Positions 23,660-34,169 of a DNA stretch of 64,000 nt are shown one piece after another. This DNA is from Tricholoma matsutake. Taxonomy: Eukaryota > Basidiomycota > Agaricomycetes > Agaricales > Tricholomataceae. How positions within the stretch are numbered: position 1 is the first letter of the stretch; each line of letters begins with the position of its first letter. The position numbers and the translations under genes were made by a program. The notes under the pieces are model-generated. The model worked only from the letters and a program-made list of their open reading frames with translations, made no database searches and was not told the origin of the DNA. The stretch spans positions 496,001 to 560,000 of the forward strand of contig AP026542.1 of assembly GCA_026075535.2 (NCBI GenBank), written 5' to 3'.

Positions 23660-24120
23660 ACCTATTCTATAAGGGCAACCTAAGCCTCTAGCAAAGGGAA
23701 ATCCAAAGTTACAATTATACTACATAATACAGGCATTGGGGACACACCTAGCAAAGGGAAATCCGAAGAGAAAACTCTAAGGATCCCCTTGCTGATGCCC
23801 AGTATATGTGAAGATGACAAAAATCAAATATAACCTAAAAATAGAAAAAGGCAGAGATAGGCGGATCAAGGCTGCCGAATGACATCATACCAAGGGGTAT
23901 GTGTCGGAAGGGGTACTCCGCCTCTAAATATAAAAGTGTCAACATGTACAAACATGATAGAAAGGGAAAATTAGTAATAAAATCCGGAAAAATCATAGAA
24001 AATGAAGAATAGAAGGAAATGAGGTGGGGAAAAATATAGGATGAACATAAAAAATAGGAAAAGCACACAGGGCACCCCCCTAGTCCCCTTACATATTCCC
24101 TCCAACCGACATTCGCCCTC
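23660..24120. other. Unidentified insertion between RNase H and integrase
   Basis: The pol reading frame is lost for about 450 bp and resumes with integrase-upstream sequence. The segment contains a direct repeat ctagcaaagggaaatcc at 23688 and 23748 (60-bp period) and a TATA-like aatataaaag near 23927. It might be part of another solo LTR or a MITE; I cannot define its ends. Confidence 0.35.
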
Positions 24121-25908
24121 CCTTCAGATCTCAGTAAGGGGGAGAACATCACTTATGAAGATGTCCCTCATTTCGATCACCCCAAATGATATGACAAATG
24201 ACTTCATAGTGTTCAAAAATGGCTTGAAGATTTACAATGACCATCAGACCTCTCAGAAGCCTACTACATCACCTTTGTGCGATATTGCACAGAGTTCTTT
24301 TTAGATTCTGGAAAACTTTGGCGAAAAGATTTGCAAGGGGCCCACAAGATTGTTGCTATCCCTGAACGCTGTCTCAAGATTATTTGTGCAGCTCACAATG
24401 ATATCGGTCACAAAATGGTGTTCATGACAAAAACCCTCATTGCACTCTGATTTTGGTGGCCCAATATGAAAGCCAACATCGCATGGTACATTCGCTCTTG
24501 CCACCTCTGTCAACTTCGACAAACCCGAAATCTGCTTATTCCACCCATAGTGGCAACCCCAGCACCACTTTTCAGCAAAGTCTACATCAACACGATGCAA
24601 ATGACCCCATTGAATGGATTCAAGTACATCGTTCAAGGGTGATGTTCGCTAACAGCCTATCCAGAATAGTGAAAGCTTCGATGCAAAAATGCCATGACCT
24701 TAGGTGACTGGATCTTCGAAGACATCATTTGTTGATGGTGATCTCTTTACAAAATTGTGAGTGATAACAGATCAGCATTTATTGCAGCAATGGAGTATCT
24801 CACGAAATGATACCATATCAATCACATCCAAATCAGTGGTTACAACTCTCGAGCCAACAGAATCATCGAAAGAGCACACTTCGACATTTGACAATTGTTA
24901 TTCAAAGCAGTCGACGGAGAGCAGAACAAGTGGTCAGATGGAGCACACTCTGTCTTTTGGGCAGAACACATGACAGTTCACAAATGCATGGGTTGTTCAC
25001 CCTACTTCACAGTGACAGGGTCCCATCCCCTCATTCCACTCGACATCTCCAAAGCTACATATTTGCAGCCCCCTCCGAATTCAATACTTTCAACAACTGA
25101 CCTTAGGGCATGATGAGCTATTGCCTTGCAAAAATGTTTGATTGACCTCAAAACCCTTTATTCAAAGGTTTTTTTGGCACAGCTCAAAGCTGCAAAACTA
25201 TTTGAACAAGTCCATCAGTGGACTGTCAAGGACTACAACTTTGCAACAGGCGACTTAATACTCCTTCGCAACATGCAGATTGAAAAATCCCTTAATCGCA
25301 AAATGCGGCCCCGATACTTAGGTCCCCTCATCGTCATCGATCAGAACTATGGAGGAGCCTACATCCTTTGTGAACTCGACGGATCAGTACTCCATCGCCC
25401 TGTTGCTGCCTTTCATCTACTTCCTTATTTAGCTCGAAAATCCATTCCACTCCCTCCGAAATTCCTCAACATTGACCCAGAATGTCTTGAAACACTTTGA
25501 CAAACTTCAGACATTGACGAAGATATTCCTGAAGACATCCCACACCCCAAAGATGATTGATTATTCTCTTTTTGTTGTTTGCAATTACTTATCTATGACT
25601 TCAATTTCTTCTAGGGTATCATACAAGTCACAATATCGCATTATAGCATGGTCGCGCAAACTCCAAAAAGGGTTTTTCGGCCATGATGATTTACTGAGCC
25701 ATTCCCTTGTTTCATAACGTCTTTTCCTTACATTTTCTCTTCCAAATATGCTCAGAACACTTACAACAACAAGGTCCAGAAACAAATCTCATTTTGAACA
25801 ATTTTCAGATATTTCTTTTACTCTACTTATTTCTTATATCTTTTGTTTCTGGTTCGACAAAGCACGAATTTATTATACAAAAATAGCGAAAACAAAAACA
25901 ATGAAAAT

Positions 25909-27235
25909 TTACTCTTCTCCATGTAACATTTTACCCAGTGCCACTATCTCCTGATCCAGCATACAACACTGCATCTTTTTCTTCGCCATCTCCTCCGAAA
26001 TTATCTGTTGGCGCTGCTCTACACCCAACACGCCCTCATCGCCTTCTCGAATTTCCCACCACTTCCCTTTCCTGTCTTGCTTCGACCATCCCTGCAACCT
26101 CGATGGCCCTTCCTGTGGTGCTAGTGATGGCCTGACAACTCGAATTTGAGGCACTATATAGTATGAAATGTTAGCAAATACTTCAAAAAGACATCAAACA
26201 GTTGCTTACCTGGTTTCGGACCCTCTGAAGCCTTTACCCCACAACTCCCTATAGCCTTCTTTCCCTTCGCTTTATGAACCCCCCACCTCGAAATGCCCTC
26301 CCAATAGCACCCTTGTGCTTCTTGCATGCATTTGCGGCATTTTGCCGCTCCATTGTCCATGATGCACATGGGCCAGTTCTTGAAGCCAGCGCATTGATCG
26401 CACTACAGGTGTTTCGTTAGTTTCAAAATCCCTGTGAAATCTTTCATATAACTTACCGGTCCTTCAAACTCGAGAAGTCCCCCCTCCTCAAACCTTGTTC
26501 ATTTTGTGGTGATTCCCTGTTTGCCATTGTCATCTTTGTCTTTGTCATTGTCCTCCTCCATCACCTGCCACTTTTGGGTGCCCAGGATAATGACTGGGTC
26601 TTTGTCTATCTCCTGATCCTCCTCCCCAACTTCTGCTAGCCTAATCGCCTCACTTTGAGCCTGCAAGGCTGAGTTCCACCTCTTCAGGTCCTCCTTCAAT
26701 ATCATCTTCACTCGAACCTCGGCAACAAGAGTGGCTCAGGTAGCCTTGAGCGCCTTCCATCATTTGTCAAGCTTTGCTGCTTTTGCTGCCACTGCCTCAC
26801 GTCAAATTGCTTCTGCCTCCTCCCGAAGTTTTGCCTCCACCTACTCTGCATCCTCCCATGCTTTCGCCTCTGCTGCTTCTGCTTCAGCCTTCACCTTAGC
26901 AGCCCTGGCCTCATTCCACCCCATCTGCTAGGTCCTGGAATAGAACCTTGGCACCCCATGGCAGCCACTCCCGACATGCCAGAGGAGCATACAGCTCAAA
27001 TGCTTCATCCACGACCTTTTGAATGGCCTGAAAATGGGAGTCCTTGACCTCGTCCACGAGATTGTCATATTTGTACTACGAAAATTTGTTAGCATCTAAA
27101 AGCACCTCAGAAAATGAGTCGACACCCACCATTTTCTCACAAAAATCATGCCCCCAAATCTTGAAGTCCCGCCTTACCAACTTCAGGCATGGCCTTTGCA
27201 TGTTCAAGGATGTCATGTTCAAATTCGAGGAGTAG
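25909..27235 (-). pseudogene. Antisense 3' gene of the gypsy element
   Basis: Between pol and the 3' LTR the coding signal is on the opposite strand. From an ATG at 27235 the frame starts MTSLNMQRPCLKLVRRDFKI. Further parts include a Lys/Glu/Asp-rich segment (26711-26499), a Cys-rich CRKCMQEAQGCYW block (26369-26154) and a charged tail (26154-25909). The exons are separated by probable short introns and several stops. It does not resemble pol or env. From general knowledge some fungal Ty3/gypsy elements carry an extra antisense frame; its function is unknown to me. Confidence 0.55.
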
Positions 27236-27396
27236 CAACATGATCAGAGGATGTAAGAGATGAGTACGACTCGAGGATGAGAGAAAAAGAGCGAGGTTTT
27301 CGAGTTACCTTTATAGGTTTTTCAACATGATCACAGATTCGGCATGTGACTCTGATCGGCTGACTGGGACAGTCAGGATTTCAGTAAGGGGGAGGA

Positions 27397-28373
27397 TGAT
27401 AGGTCCACTTTGGCAGCTGAGCTCTGAAAACAATACATCACACTCGGACACATTTGTCATAATGTCCTATGATTTTGCAAATGTTTTCAAATGCCTACAA
27501 ATGCATGAAACAATGACACAACACTTTGAAATGTTTTGAAAGACTTTGTACCGTTTTGAGCAACTTTGGCTGCCATATTCTTATTGTACCTCACCTCAAA
27601 CACACGTTCCCAACATTCCTCACACTGACGTATCGTGTTTCCGCCATGACAAACACAAGGAGACACAATGGGTAGCACCTTAACACGTCATGATTTATTG
27701 GAACAACAAGACAAGGAGATTTGATATATCATGTATATTGCATGTTTCCTTCTTATCATTTTCTCATTTACTTCATGATTTTGACACCTTTTCCACTGCC
27801 TTATGTTTACCACATGTTTTGCCTCATGGCCTTTTACCTTTTTAGTACTATCTCTTTAAAACCTATATAGTCTGGTGTATTTACTGTGGACAATCCAAGA
27901 AATTGTCTTCCCATATTGCATATCATCTGGCTTAAGGGTTCTACTCTTAAGTCTTAGCTCAGTCTTAGTCCGAACTCTCTCAAGTATTCTGCGAACTACA
28001 TCGTTTTGCTACTCAGTTTCTCAAAACTATCATCAATTGCCTATCTACCCTGTTGTCGTCTTCTTCATTGTCTTCACCTATCATCACCATCTCCCGAACT
28101 CATCAAAACCATTTTGAGGATTTTTGAATTCCTTCACACCACAGCTAAACTCTTTGGTATCATTTTGAAACACTTCATAGTGTTTCGTCCTACTTCGTAT
28201 GGTTTTGCAGGACTATGCACTGCCTCGCACTGCTTTGTAATGTTTTGTAGTACATCTACCGGCCTTTGGTTAGCACAGTGATATTCAGTACTATCGCAAC
28301 CTTCCTCTGACTTGTGTTATATCTCCTAAGACCAGTTTGGTTGGTTTTAGTAGAGTTTCTGGGTTGAGCATCA
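27397..28373 (+). repeat. 3' LTR of the gypsy element, with polypurine tract
   Basis: The 977-bp LTR starts TGATAGGTCC and ends TTGAGCATCA, preceded immediately by the polypurine tract aagggggagga (27386-27396) that primes plus-strand synthesis. A TATA-like box is not obvious. The beginning matches the truncated 5' LTR, and the full length matches the inverted LTR at 21347-22347. Confidence 0.9.
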
Positions 28374-29384
28374 TCATTGTTTGTTGTCATTGTAGTCCCT
28401 CATCATCTGCACCACAAACCACCCTATGAGCAGCTGCTCATAGGCATGTTATTAGTGGCCACCTTGTCCTCCTCATCCACCCCTTGCCACCCTCATCCAC
28501 CCTTGTTCCCCTTGTCATTTCATCTGCCCTCATCATCTCACCTCCCCCTTGTCATCTTGCCTCCCCCTTGTCCCCCCTCATTCATTGTTTCAACCCCCTC
28601 CTTGTCCCCTACTCATCCCCTAACCCTCCCCTATTGTTGTTAGCCCCATTCCACCTGTGATCCACCCCATGAGCAGTGGCTCGTGAGGCTGGGGGCAGGT
28701 AGTCTGTTGTCTGTTGTCTGGCACCATTTGGGTGGGCATTGTCTCCATTATAGCCTATAGCTTAAGACCTAGTAGATAAAAGAAAGACATTAGTTACTTT
28801 ATATAATCAAAATCAAATGAAAAGAAAAACTTACTTAGGGCCCAAACAACACAGATTGCATTGTTTGGGCCAGTCCATCCATCCATCTGTTGTTACCCAG
28901 TAGATTAGGACCTGAAAAACAAAAGAAGGAGTAGTAAGTTTATAAAAACAAGAAATGAATGAAACAAAAAACTTACCATGGCCCAAATGACTATTCTGTT
29001 GTTTGGGCCTTGTTGTTGGCACCAGAGAAGCTGGCAGAGACCTCTGTCTTGCTTTTGAGGTGAGGGAGGGGCATTGGATGGGCTGCATACATCATTGTAG
29101 ACCAAAGTGTAACCTAATCAACAGAATTACATGACTGGAATCCCGGTACCAGCATACCCATAACACTGTGGAAAAGGGTATGGTGTTGTGCAGGTATGGC
29201 AATCTGGAACCATACCCATACCCGAGCATACCTGTGACCAGATATCCACAGTGTTACCCATACCCATGTCACACCCTATACACTGCACCTGATGGTTTGA
29301 TGGTTGTTGACGCATGAGTGACAATCTTCCACTGCAATTGCCAATCCTGCTCCTGATCACAGTCACAAAAATGTTTCATTGTTG
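28374..29384. other. Repeat-derived segment, inverted relative to 40.1-41.1 kb
   Basis: 28380-28720 resembles, in reverse, the ccaccccatgagcagtggctcgtgag tandem repeats near 40680-41050. 28830-29010 contains the two-unit module gcccaaacaa..gtttgggc with aacttac and ctgaaaaacaaa, the reverse of the intron-like modules at 40083-40500. 29140-29273 is rich in tacccatac words and ends tacccatgtcac. No gene is seen before the ATG at 29385. Confidence 0.5.
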
Positions 29385-30878
29385 ATGGCCACCCCTGCAT
29401 GATCCTTCATAGACACATATAATAATGAGATCACAGAGCTCAAGCACCACTTCATGGGCTATATCAAGGCTTTATGTGCATCAGACATTGCTTCAGGGTC
29501 AACAGCGCATGGTAACTCAATGCAAATCTGACTTGAGATGACTAGTGATGGGTTCCCCATCCTACCCACACCATGGAAAGGCTCACTGTACAAGAAAAAA
29601 GAGCTGGAGGAATGGTTTAAGGTGTATGTTGGGCAGCATTACAGTATGATCACTTCCTTTTCAATGAGTTGTTACTTATCTGCATGCAGAACTAGCAAAC
29701 AATGGTTGTACTCGCCATGTCCCATTCACAGCAATTGCCGAGCACACATTGACATTCATCAATCCCGAATATCTCCCAGCCAGGTTCAAATGGACAGACC
29801 CATGGAACAGGCAAAAGAGTGTCATAGAAGACTTCTTTGACCACATTCTGCAGCGGCAAATGGCACAGGGCCCTGAGAGGGCATTCAGGTTCAAAATAAT
29901 CAAGCTACATGATGGTAGTGTCTCTCCTGTGCAATATCCTAATGATTTGAATAGCCCTACACCTTCTTGACAGATGTGCAAACACACTGGCTGATGTAAT
30001 GCAGATGCCGCTGCCATGCCTGATGTAGACTCCCCTGCTGCTGTGCCCAGTGCACACAACCCAGTGGCCAGTGCTGACTCATCCACTCCCGCTCCCATTC
30101 CTGTTCCCATGCCCATGCCTGTGCCCAACCCTGAGGGCCAATCCCAAGGCTTAGCTGCATCTTCTCACAACCCGCATTCACAATCAAGAACCATAAAAGC
30201 TGCAAAAGGCAAATCTAAGCCAAAGAAACCTGGCCAAAGGTCAACGGCAGAACAGGCACACAACTCAAACACAAGTGCAACTCTGTTGAATGATGTACAA
30301 GTCCATCAAATGATGATGGACATACTCTGTAGAGCTGGTGTCGCTCAGTCACAGCCAATTAATGGTCCAGGTGATGGTGAACCACAGTATCTTATACCTC
30401 GAGACATGTACATGAGGTACATGGGACCCATGTCAGGCAACAATGTGAATGACCCCCCTATTGATCCATCCCTGTCAAGAAATGACAACTCCACTCCGCC
30501 TCCTCAACACACATCACAATGTCCTAAACCTTGCCCCCTTTTTGGTGGCCAGGATACAGGAGCAGCCAGCATGGCCAACATAGGATTGTCAGTGGTTAGC
30601 TATCAACCAATGACCCCACCCCCATCCCAACAAAACCTGACAATCAGGTGATCACATCAGCAGTGGCCAGCATGGCAGCAGCCAGCTTGGCTGACATAGG
30701 ATCGTCAGCAGTTGGCTATCAACCAGTGACCCCACCCCCATCCCAACAAAACCTGACAATCAACCAATCAGAGGGTTGACACCGAAAGACAGCTGATGAC
30801 CTTGTGCAACAGGAGGCCATTTTAAACACAACCCTTGGTAAAAGAGAGAAGAGGAAAAATGTGAAATTTTCAGACTAA
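29385..30878 (+). pseudogene. KDZ accessory gene B (unknown function)
   Basis: The ATG at 29385 opens a frame with a helical segment (TELKHHFMGYIKALCASD) and SDGFPILPTPWKG, then a 46-nt intron at 29644-29689 (gtatga...tgcag). After it come RHVPFTAIAEHTLTFINPEYLPARF, a FFDHILQRQ segment, a Pro-rich linker and a Lys-rich basic patch (KGKSKPKKPG). In-frame TGA occurs at 29400-29402, 29529-29531, 29968-29970 and 29992-29994, each restorable by CGA. Near the end an 85-100 bp segment is tandemly duplicated (30570-30648, 30670-30762), shifting frame. The probable true end is TAA at 30876-30878, followed by an aaaataaaa poly(A)-like signal. I recall similar DGFPxLP proteins in Agaricomycetes but cannot confirm. 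Confidence 0.5.
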
Positions 30879-31094
30879 TTATACAACAATATTTCTGTAT
30901 GAATGTAAAATAAAATGTCCAACAATTACTTTTTTCAGCCTCATTTGACCTCCTCTCTGTCCTTGGATGTTCCCACTCTCTTCTTTGGGTTTGGCTGAGG
31001 GGTGGTACTTCTCAAAGGCAGGGCAGGTGACAAATGGTGAGGGGACTGGCGTAATTGTGGAGGAGGAGGGGAATGCAATGGGGATTGAGGGGGG

Positions 31095-32853
31095 TTAAAG
31101 GAGGGGAGGAAGGGGCGCATCCACAGAGGTCATATGTTGAACTGATTCCTGAGAATCTTGCAGTGTGGTGGGGACGACCTTGATTTGAGGACCATGTCCT
31201 TCTTCCTCAAGCCCAGTGGGAGTGGGAGTGGGAATGGGGGCAGGAGTGGCAGGTGGAGGTGTGGGAGTGGCAGGTGGGGGTGCAGCAGGTGGAAGTGCAG
31301 GAATGGGTGCAGGAGCGGTAGGTGGAGGTGGAGGTGCAGCAGGTGGAAGTGTGGGAACAGGGGTGGGAGCAGCAGGTGGAGGTGTGGCAGTGGCAGGTGG
31401 GGGTGCAGCAGGTGGAAGTGTGGGAACAGGGGTGGGAGCAGCCTTGTGTCTGTCTTCCTCAGGCCAAGCAGCCTCATGTCCATCTTCCTCACTACCAGCA
31501 TCAGTGGCACCAGCCCTGTGCCAGTGATCCTCCCAAACACTGGCCCCAGCATCCTGCTCATCTTTGTCGACCTCCATACCATACCTTTGCCTATCGCTTG
31601 GACCCTCTCCAAGATAGTGCAGCTCACCTGCACCATTGTACAACACAAGGGGTTGTGGGTGGAACCCCATGTACTCTTCCAGTTCCATCTCATCCATCCT
31701 CCCGCTCAAGCTGGCCATATTCTCCCATATGTTGGCCATTACTCTGGGGAAGTTCCAATGGAGCCAATCACCCTGATTGTACAGATTATGCTCCAGTTCT
31801 TGTATACAGTCATTGAAATCACGGGGCTCCCCAGCAGTAATGGGAGCGGGAGAGGGTGAGGGAGAGGGCAAGGGCAGGCATTCATGCACGACATCAGAGG
31901 AATATGTTGCTGTGGTCAATGTTCAGTGGTTATTTGTATGGTGATATGTAGTACTTACCCTTTGATTTCCCTTTTTCTTCCCTCATGAACCTCTGCAAGG
32001 ATCCAGCCTTCTTCACCTCTCTTCTGGCTGCACCCTTTCCTTTCTCTGGCTTGTCCCCTGCATGACCATCTTTCATTTTTTTGCACTTGACTTTGCCCTT
32101 CCCACATTCAAACCATGTGTTCTTCCCATTGACCTGTTCATGACATTGTCACCAAAGCTGGAAGCATCATATGCAGGGAGTGGGCCTTACTGCCCTGCAC
32201 ACTGGTTGTCACCAGCCTTCCCTTCACTCCTTTTGCTCCAACAATACATCTCCATTGCTTTCTGTCCCCTCTGATTCCCCATCATTTGTGAAATCCTCAC
32301 CAGAGCTCCCACTGCTGTTCTGAAGTACATGCCTGGTCCTGCCAGTCCCACTTGCTCTTGCTGGAGTGGTTGGGGTCAGTGGTGCCAATGGGCATGCATC
32401 TGGGCATCAATGTTCTGGCTGGCATGACCTGGATCCCGATGGCTCCACTGGTGCCTGTGGTTTACTTTGCCTGCTCTCCCCTCAAGCTCCCATTCCCATT
32501 CTTGCTCCCATTCCCATTCTCACTCCCGTTCCCCTCCCTCATCCTGCTCCCATCCATTTTCCTGCTCCCATTCTCATTCCTGCACCCCCACCTGCTGCTC
32601 CCGCTCCTTGTGGTCCTGCTCCTGATCTTGAAGGACAGTGGCTGCTCTACCTCCCACTCCTGATGCCAAAACCCCTGAGGTTCCTGCCAATCCCACATTT
32701 CTCATCAAATTTCTTCATCACGCACAGCTGACCTTCCATGAAAATCTCATGACCCATTCTGTCAGAACTTCCCCATGCTACCAAAAAACCCCACAAGAAT
32801 GACTTGGCACTCAATGCTGCTTCAAGTCCTCCCAAAGATCCTGTTGTTGCCAT
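31095..32853 (-). pseudogene. KDZ accessory gene C (Pro-rich, unknown)
   Basis: From an ATG at 32853 (MATTGSLGGLEAALSAKSFL) the frame runs through G-rich intron-like sequence to a Ser/Glu-rich segment, then a Lys/Arg-rich stretch (KPEKGKGAARREVKKAGSL) ending at a clear donor gtaagt near 31960. The last exon (about 31890-31095) encodes EPRDFNDCIQELEHNL and WENMASLSGRMDEME, followed by repeated Pro/Ala blocks (PTPVPTLPPAAPPP type) and an acidic tail. The Pro/Ala blocks come from a GGTGGAGGTGC-like minisatellite. I do not recognise the family, and the exon joins are uncertain. Confidence 0.4.
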
Positions 32854-33218
32854 GAAAATAATGTGTTCTACAGTATATTAGTCCCACTGTCGTGCTGATA
32901 GTATTTTACTTACAAGTGCCCATTTTTGTTCCCTCATGATGGCCTTGATGTTTCATGTTTGAAGGTCATTTTGAACAGCCTGCTCGATCTGGCTGATGTG
33001 GCTGAGGACTTGTTGAGCTGTAATGTTCATGTTGAGATGAGTTGGGGCGGGGACAGGAACAGGGATGGGTGTGATGGGGTTTGAAAGTCAACAAAAGTTG
33101 GAGCAATGAAAATCAACCATCAGGTGTGTTCATCAAGGCCAAACAAATAACATCCAATCAATATCTGATCACTAGATTAGATGGACATTATAACCTCTGT
33201 TACATTGATCCATCCACA

Positions 33219-33885
33219 ATGAGCGACCAGCAGCAAACGCAAGGCAATCTTCTAGATGGCTATGTCCCTATCCAAGCTGACGATGGGCACCACTACTTAG
33301 CGCCCCACTTTATGATTCCCGCCACTCATCATGTACATAATGTGGATGGAGGGGTAAGCTTTGTTTATTTCAAATCAGGTTGAAGTTAAGGGCTGCTCCC
33401 ATGTCTCTGGCTGCTCCCTTATCTTGGCTACTCCTATTTCTCTATCTGCTCCCATGTCTTGTCTATCCCAACTGACATTATGATCAATTTGCAGTCTGGC
33501 AACATGACCGCACTGCCATACTACCTGGTAGCCCACAACCAGCTCACCCTACCTGCCAATCCAGTAAGTTTTATCCTCATTTGTGTTTCTACATTAGTTC
33601 ATCCTGTTGCAGGACTTGACAGACAGGGAGTTGTTGAGCTGCCATGCTGAAGTGAAGGCCCTTCAAGACCAGCTTGGCACATCGTACATGGATGCCAGTC
33701 GTTGTCTGTACATGGCCAAGGTGGAGAAGTTTGAACAACAAGATATAACATTGAAAACATATGCCACTTTGAAGGAAAGGATGGAATATAATCTGAAATC
33801 ATTCGAATGCAGGTTCTCAGACATTCGAATCAGATCATTGTCCCATGATGACAACATGGCCAATCCCACTGGTTCTCACAATTAG
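33219..33885 (+). CDS. KDZ accessory gene D, intact three-exon ORF
   Basis: Three exons, 33219-33353, 33495-33563 and 33613-33885, join in frame through introns with gtaagc/ttgcag and gtaagt/ttgcag borders to give 158 residues ending in TAG, with no internal stop. The product starts MSDQQQTQGNLLDGY, has a His-rich segment (DDGHHYLAPHF, ATHHVHNVDGG) and a C-terminal Lys/Glu helix (KVEKFEQQDITLKTYATLKE) that could form a coiled coil. It matches no family I know. It is the only accessory frame of the element that looks intact, so it may be still expressed or more recently active. Part of exon 3 is duplicated just downstream. Confidence 0.6.
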
Positions 33886-33937
33886 CTAGTACCAACATTG
33901 TTATTTTAGCTAGGATGAACACTGCTGTTTTGTTGAT

Positions 33938-34105
33938 GGCCGAGGTGGAGAAGTTTGAACAACAAGATATAACATTGAAAACATATGCCACTTTGAAGGA
34001 AAGGGTTGAAAATAAGTTGAAAGGAGGTTCTCAGAAATTATGCTGTCATCCCACTCAGATGCTATGGCCAATCCCCCTGCTGATTCCCAGTGATGTGGAA
34101 GGATA
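33938..34105 (+). pseudogene. Partial duplicate of gene D exon 3
   Basis: 33938-34010 repeats 33711-33783 almost base for base (VEKFEQQDITLKTYATLKER), then diverges more, with deletions. It has an upstream in-frame ATG and ends at TAA. It looks like a local tandem duplication of the last exon rather than a separate gene. Confidence 0.7.
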
Positions 34106-34169
34106 ATTAATACCTTACTCATTATATATACATCTATGTAGTTTTTGTCTGTATTCTGTTCTTAATGCA

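Larger units (their letters stand above)
20598..25500 (+). pseudogene. gypsy pol: reverse transcriptase, RNase H, integrase
   Basis: In order: a pre-RT block (KYKPVTLKVRPV, 20878-20913); the RT N-terminal part with FPLIKFPLVPHTPWIE up to 21346; an interruption by an LTR; the RT core from 22350 (VMKKDGKALHSVHGLEQRN, then the active site YIDD near 22680); an RNase H/connection region (23140-23580); the integrase zinc-binding HNDIGH...CHLC pair (24390-24520) and core; and a GPY/F-like C-terminal domain (25126-25500, RPRYLGPLIVIDQN). In-frame TGA codons recur, for example at about 21021, 21225, 22518, 22712, 23470, 23608 and 24448. There is no chromodomain. The gene is dead. Confidence 0.85.
17866..28373 (+). 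mobile_element. Degenerate Ty3/gypsy retroelement
   Basis: A full-size but dead LTR retroelement. It has a truncated 5' LTR (17866-18048), gag with zinc knuckle, protease, RT, RNase H, integrase and GPY/F-like C terminus in Ty3/gypsy order, a decayed region with open frames on the opposite strand, a polypurine tract and a complete 3' LTR (27397-28373). It carries a same-family LTR in reverse orientation (21347-22347) and another insertion near 23660-24120. Most coding interruptions are TGA where Arg is expected. No 5-bp TSD was found (cttgt versus tcatt), so the left end may be rearranged. It interrupts the KDZ element. Confidence 0.88.

Noticed and set aside
12165..30878. TGA read as a sense codon (alternative code or programmed readthrough)
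   Set aside because: TGA ends the DUF6532-like gene and gene A at plausible ends, lesions affect unrelated element families, and frameshifts and deletions accompany the TGA codons. Methyl-CpG decay is simpler.
31158..31859. Gly-rich plus-strand ORFs opposite gene C
   Set aside because: They are the complement of the Pro/Ala-encoding minisatellite; composition alone keeps them open.
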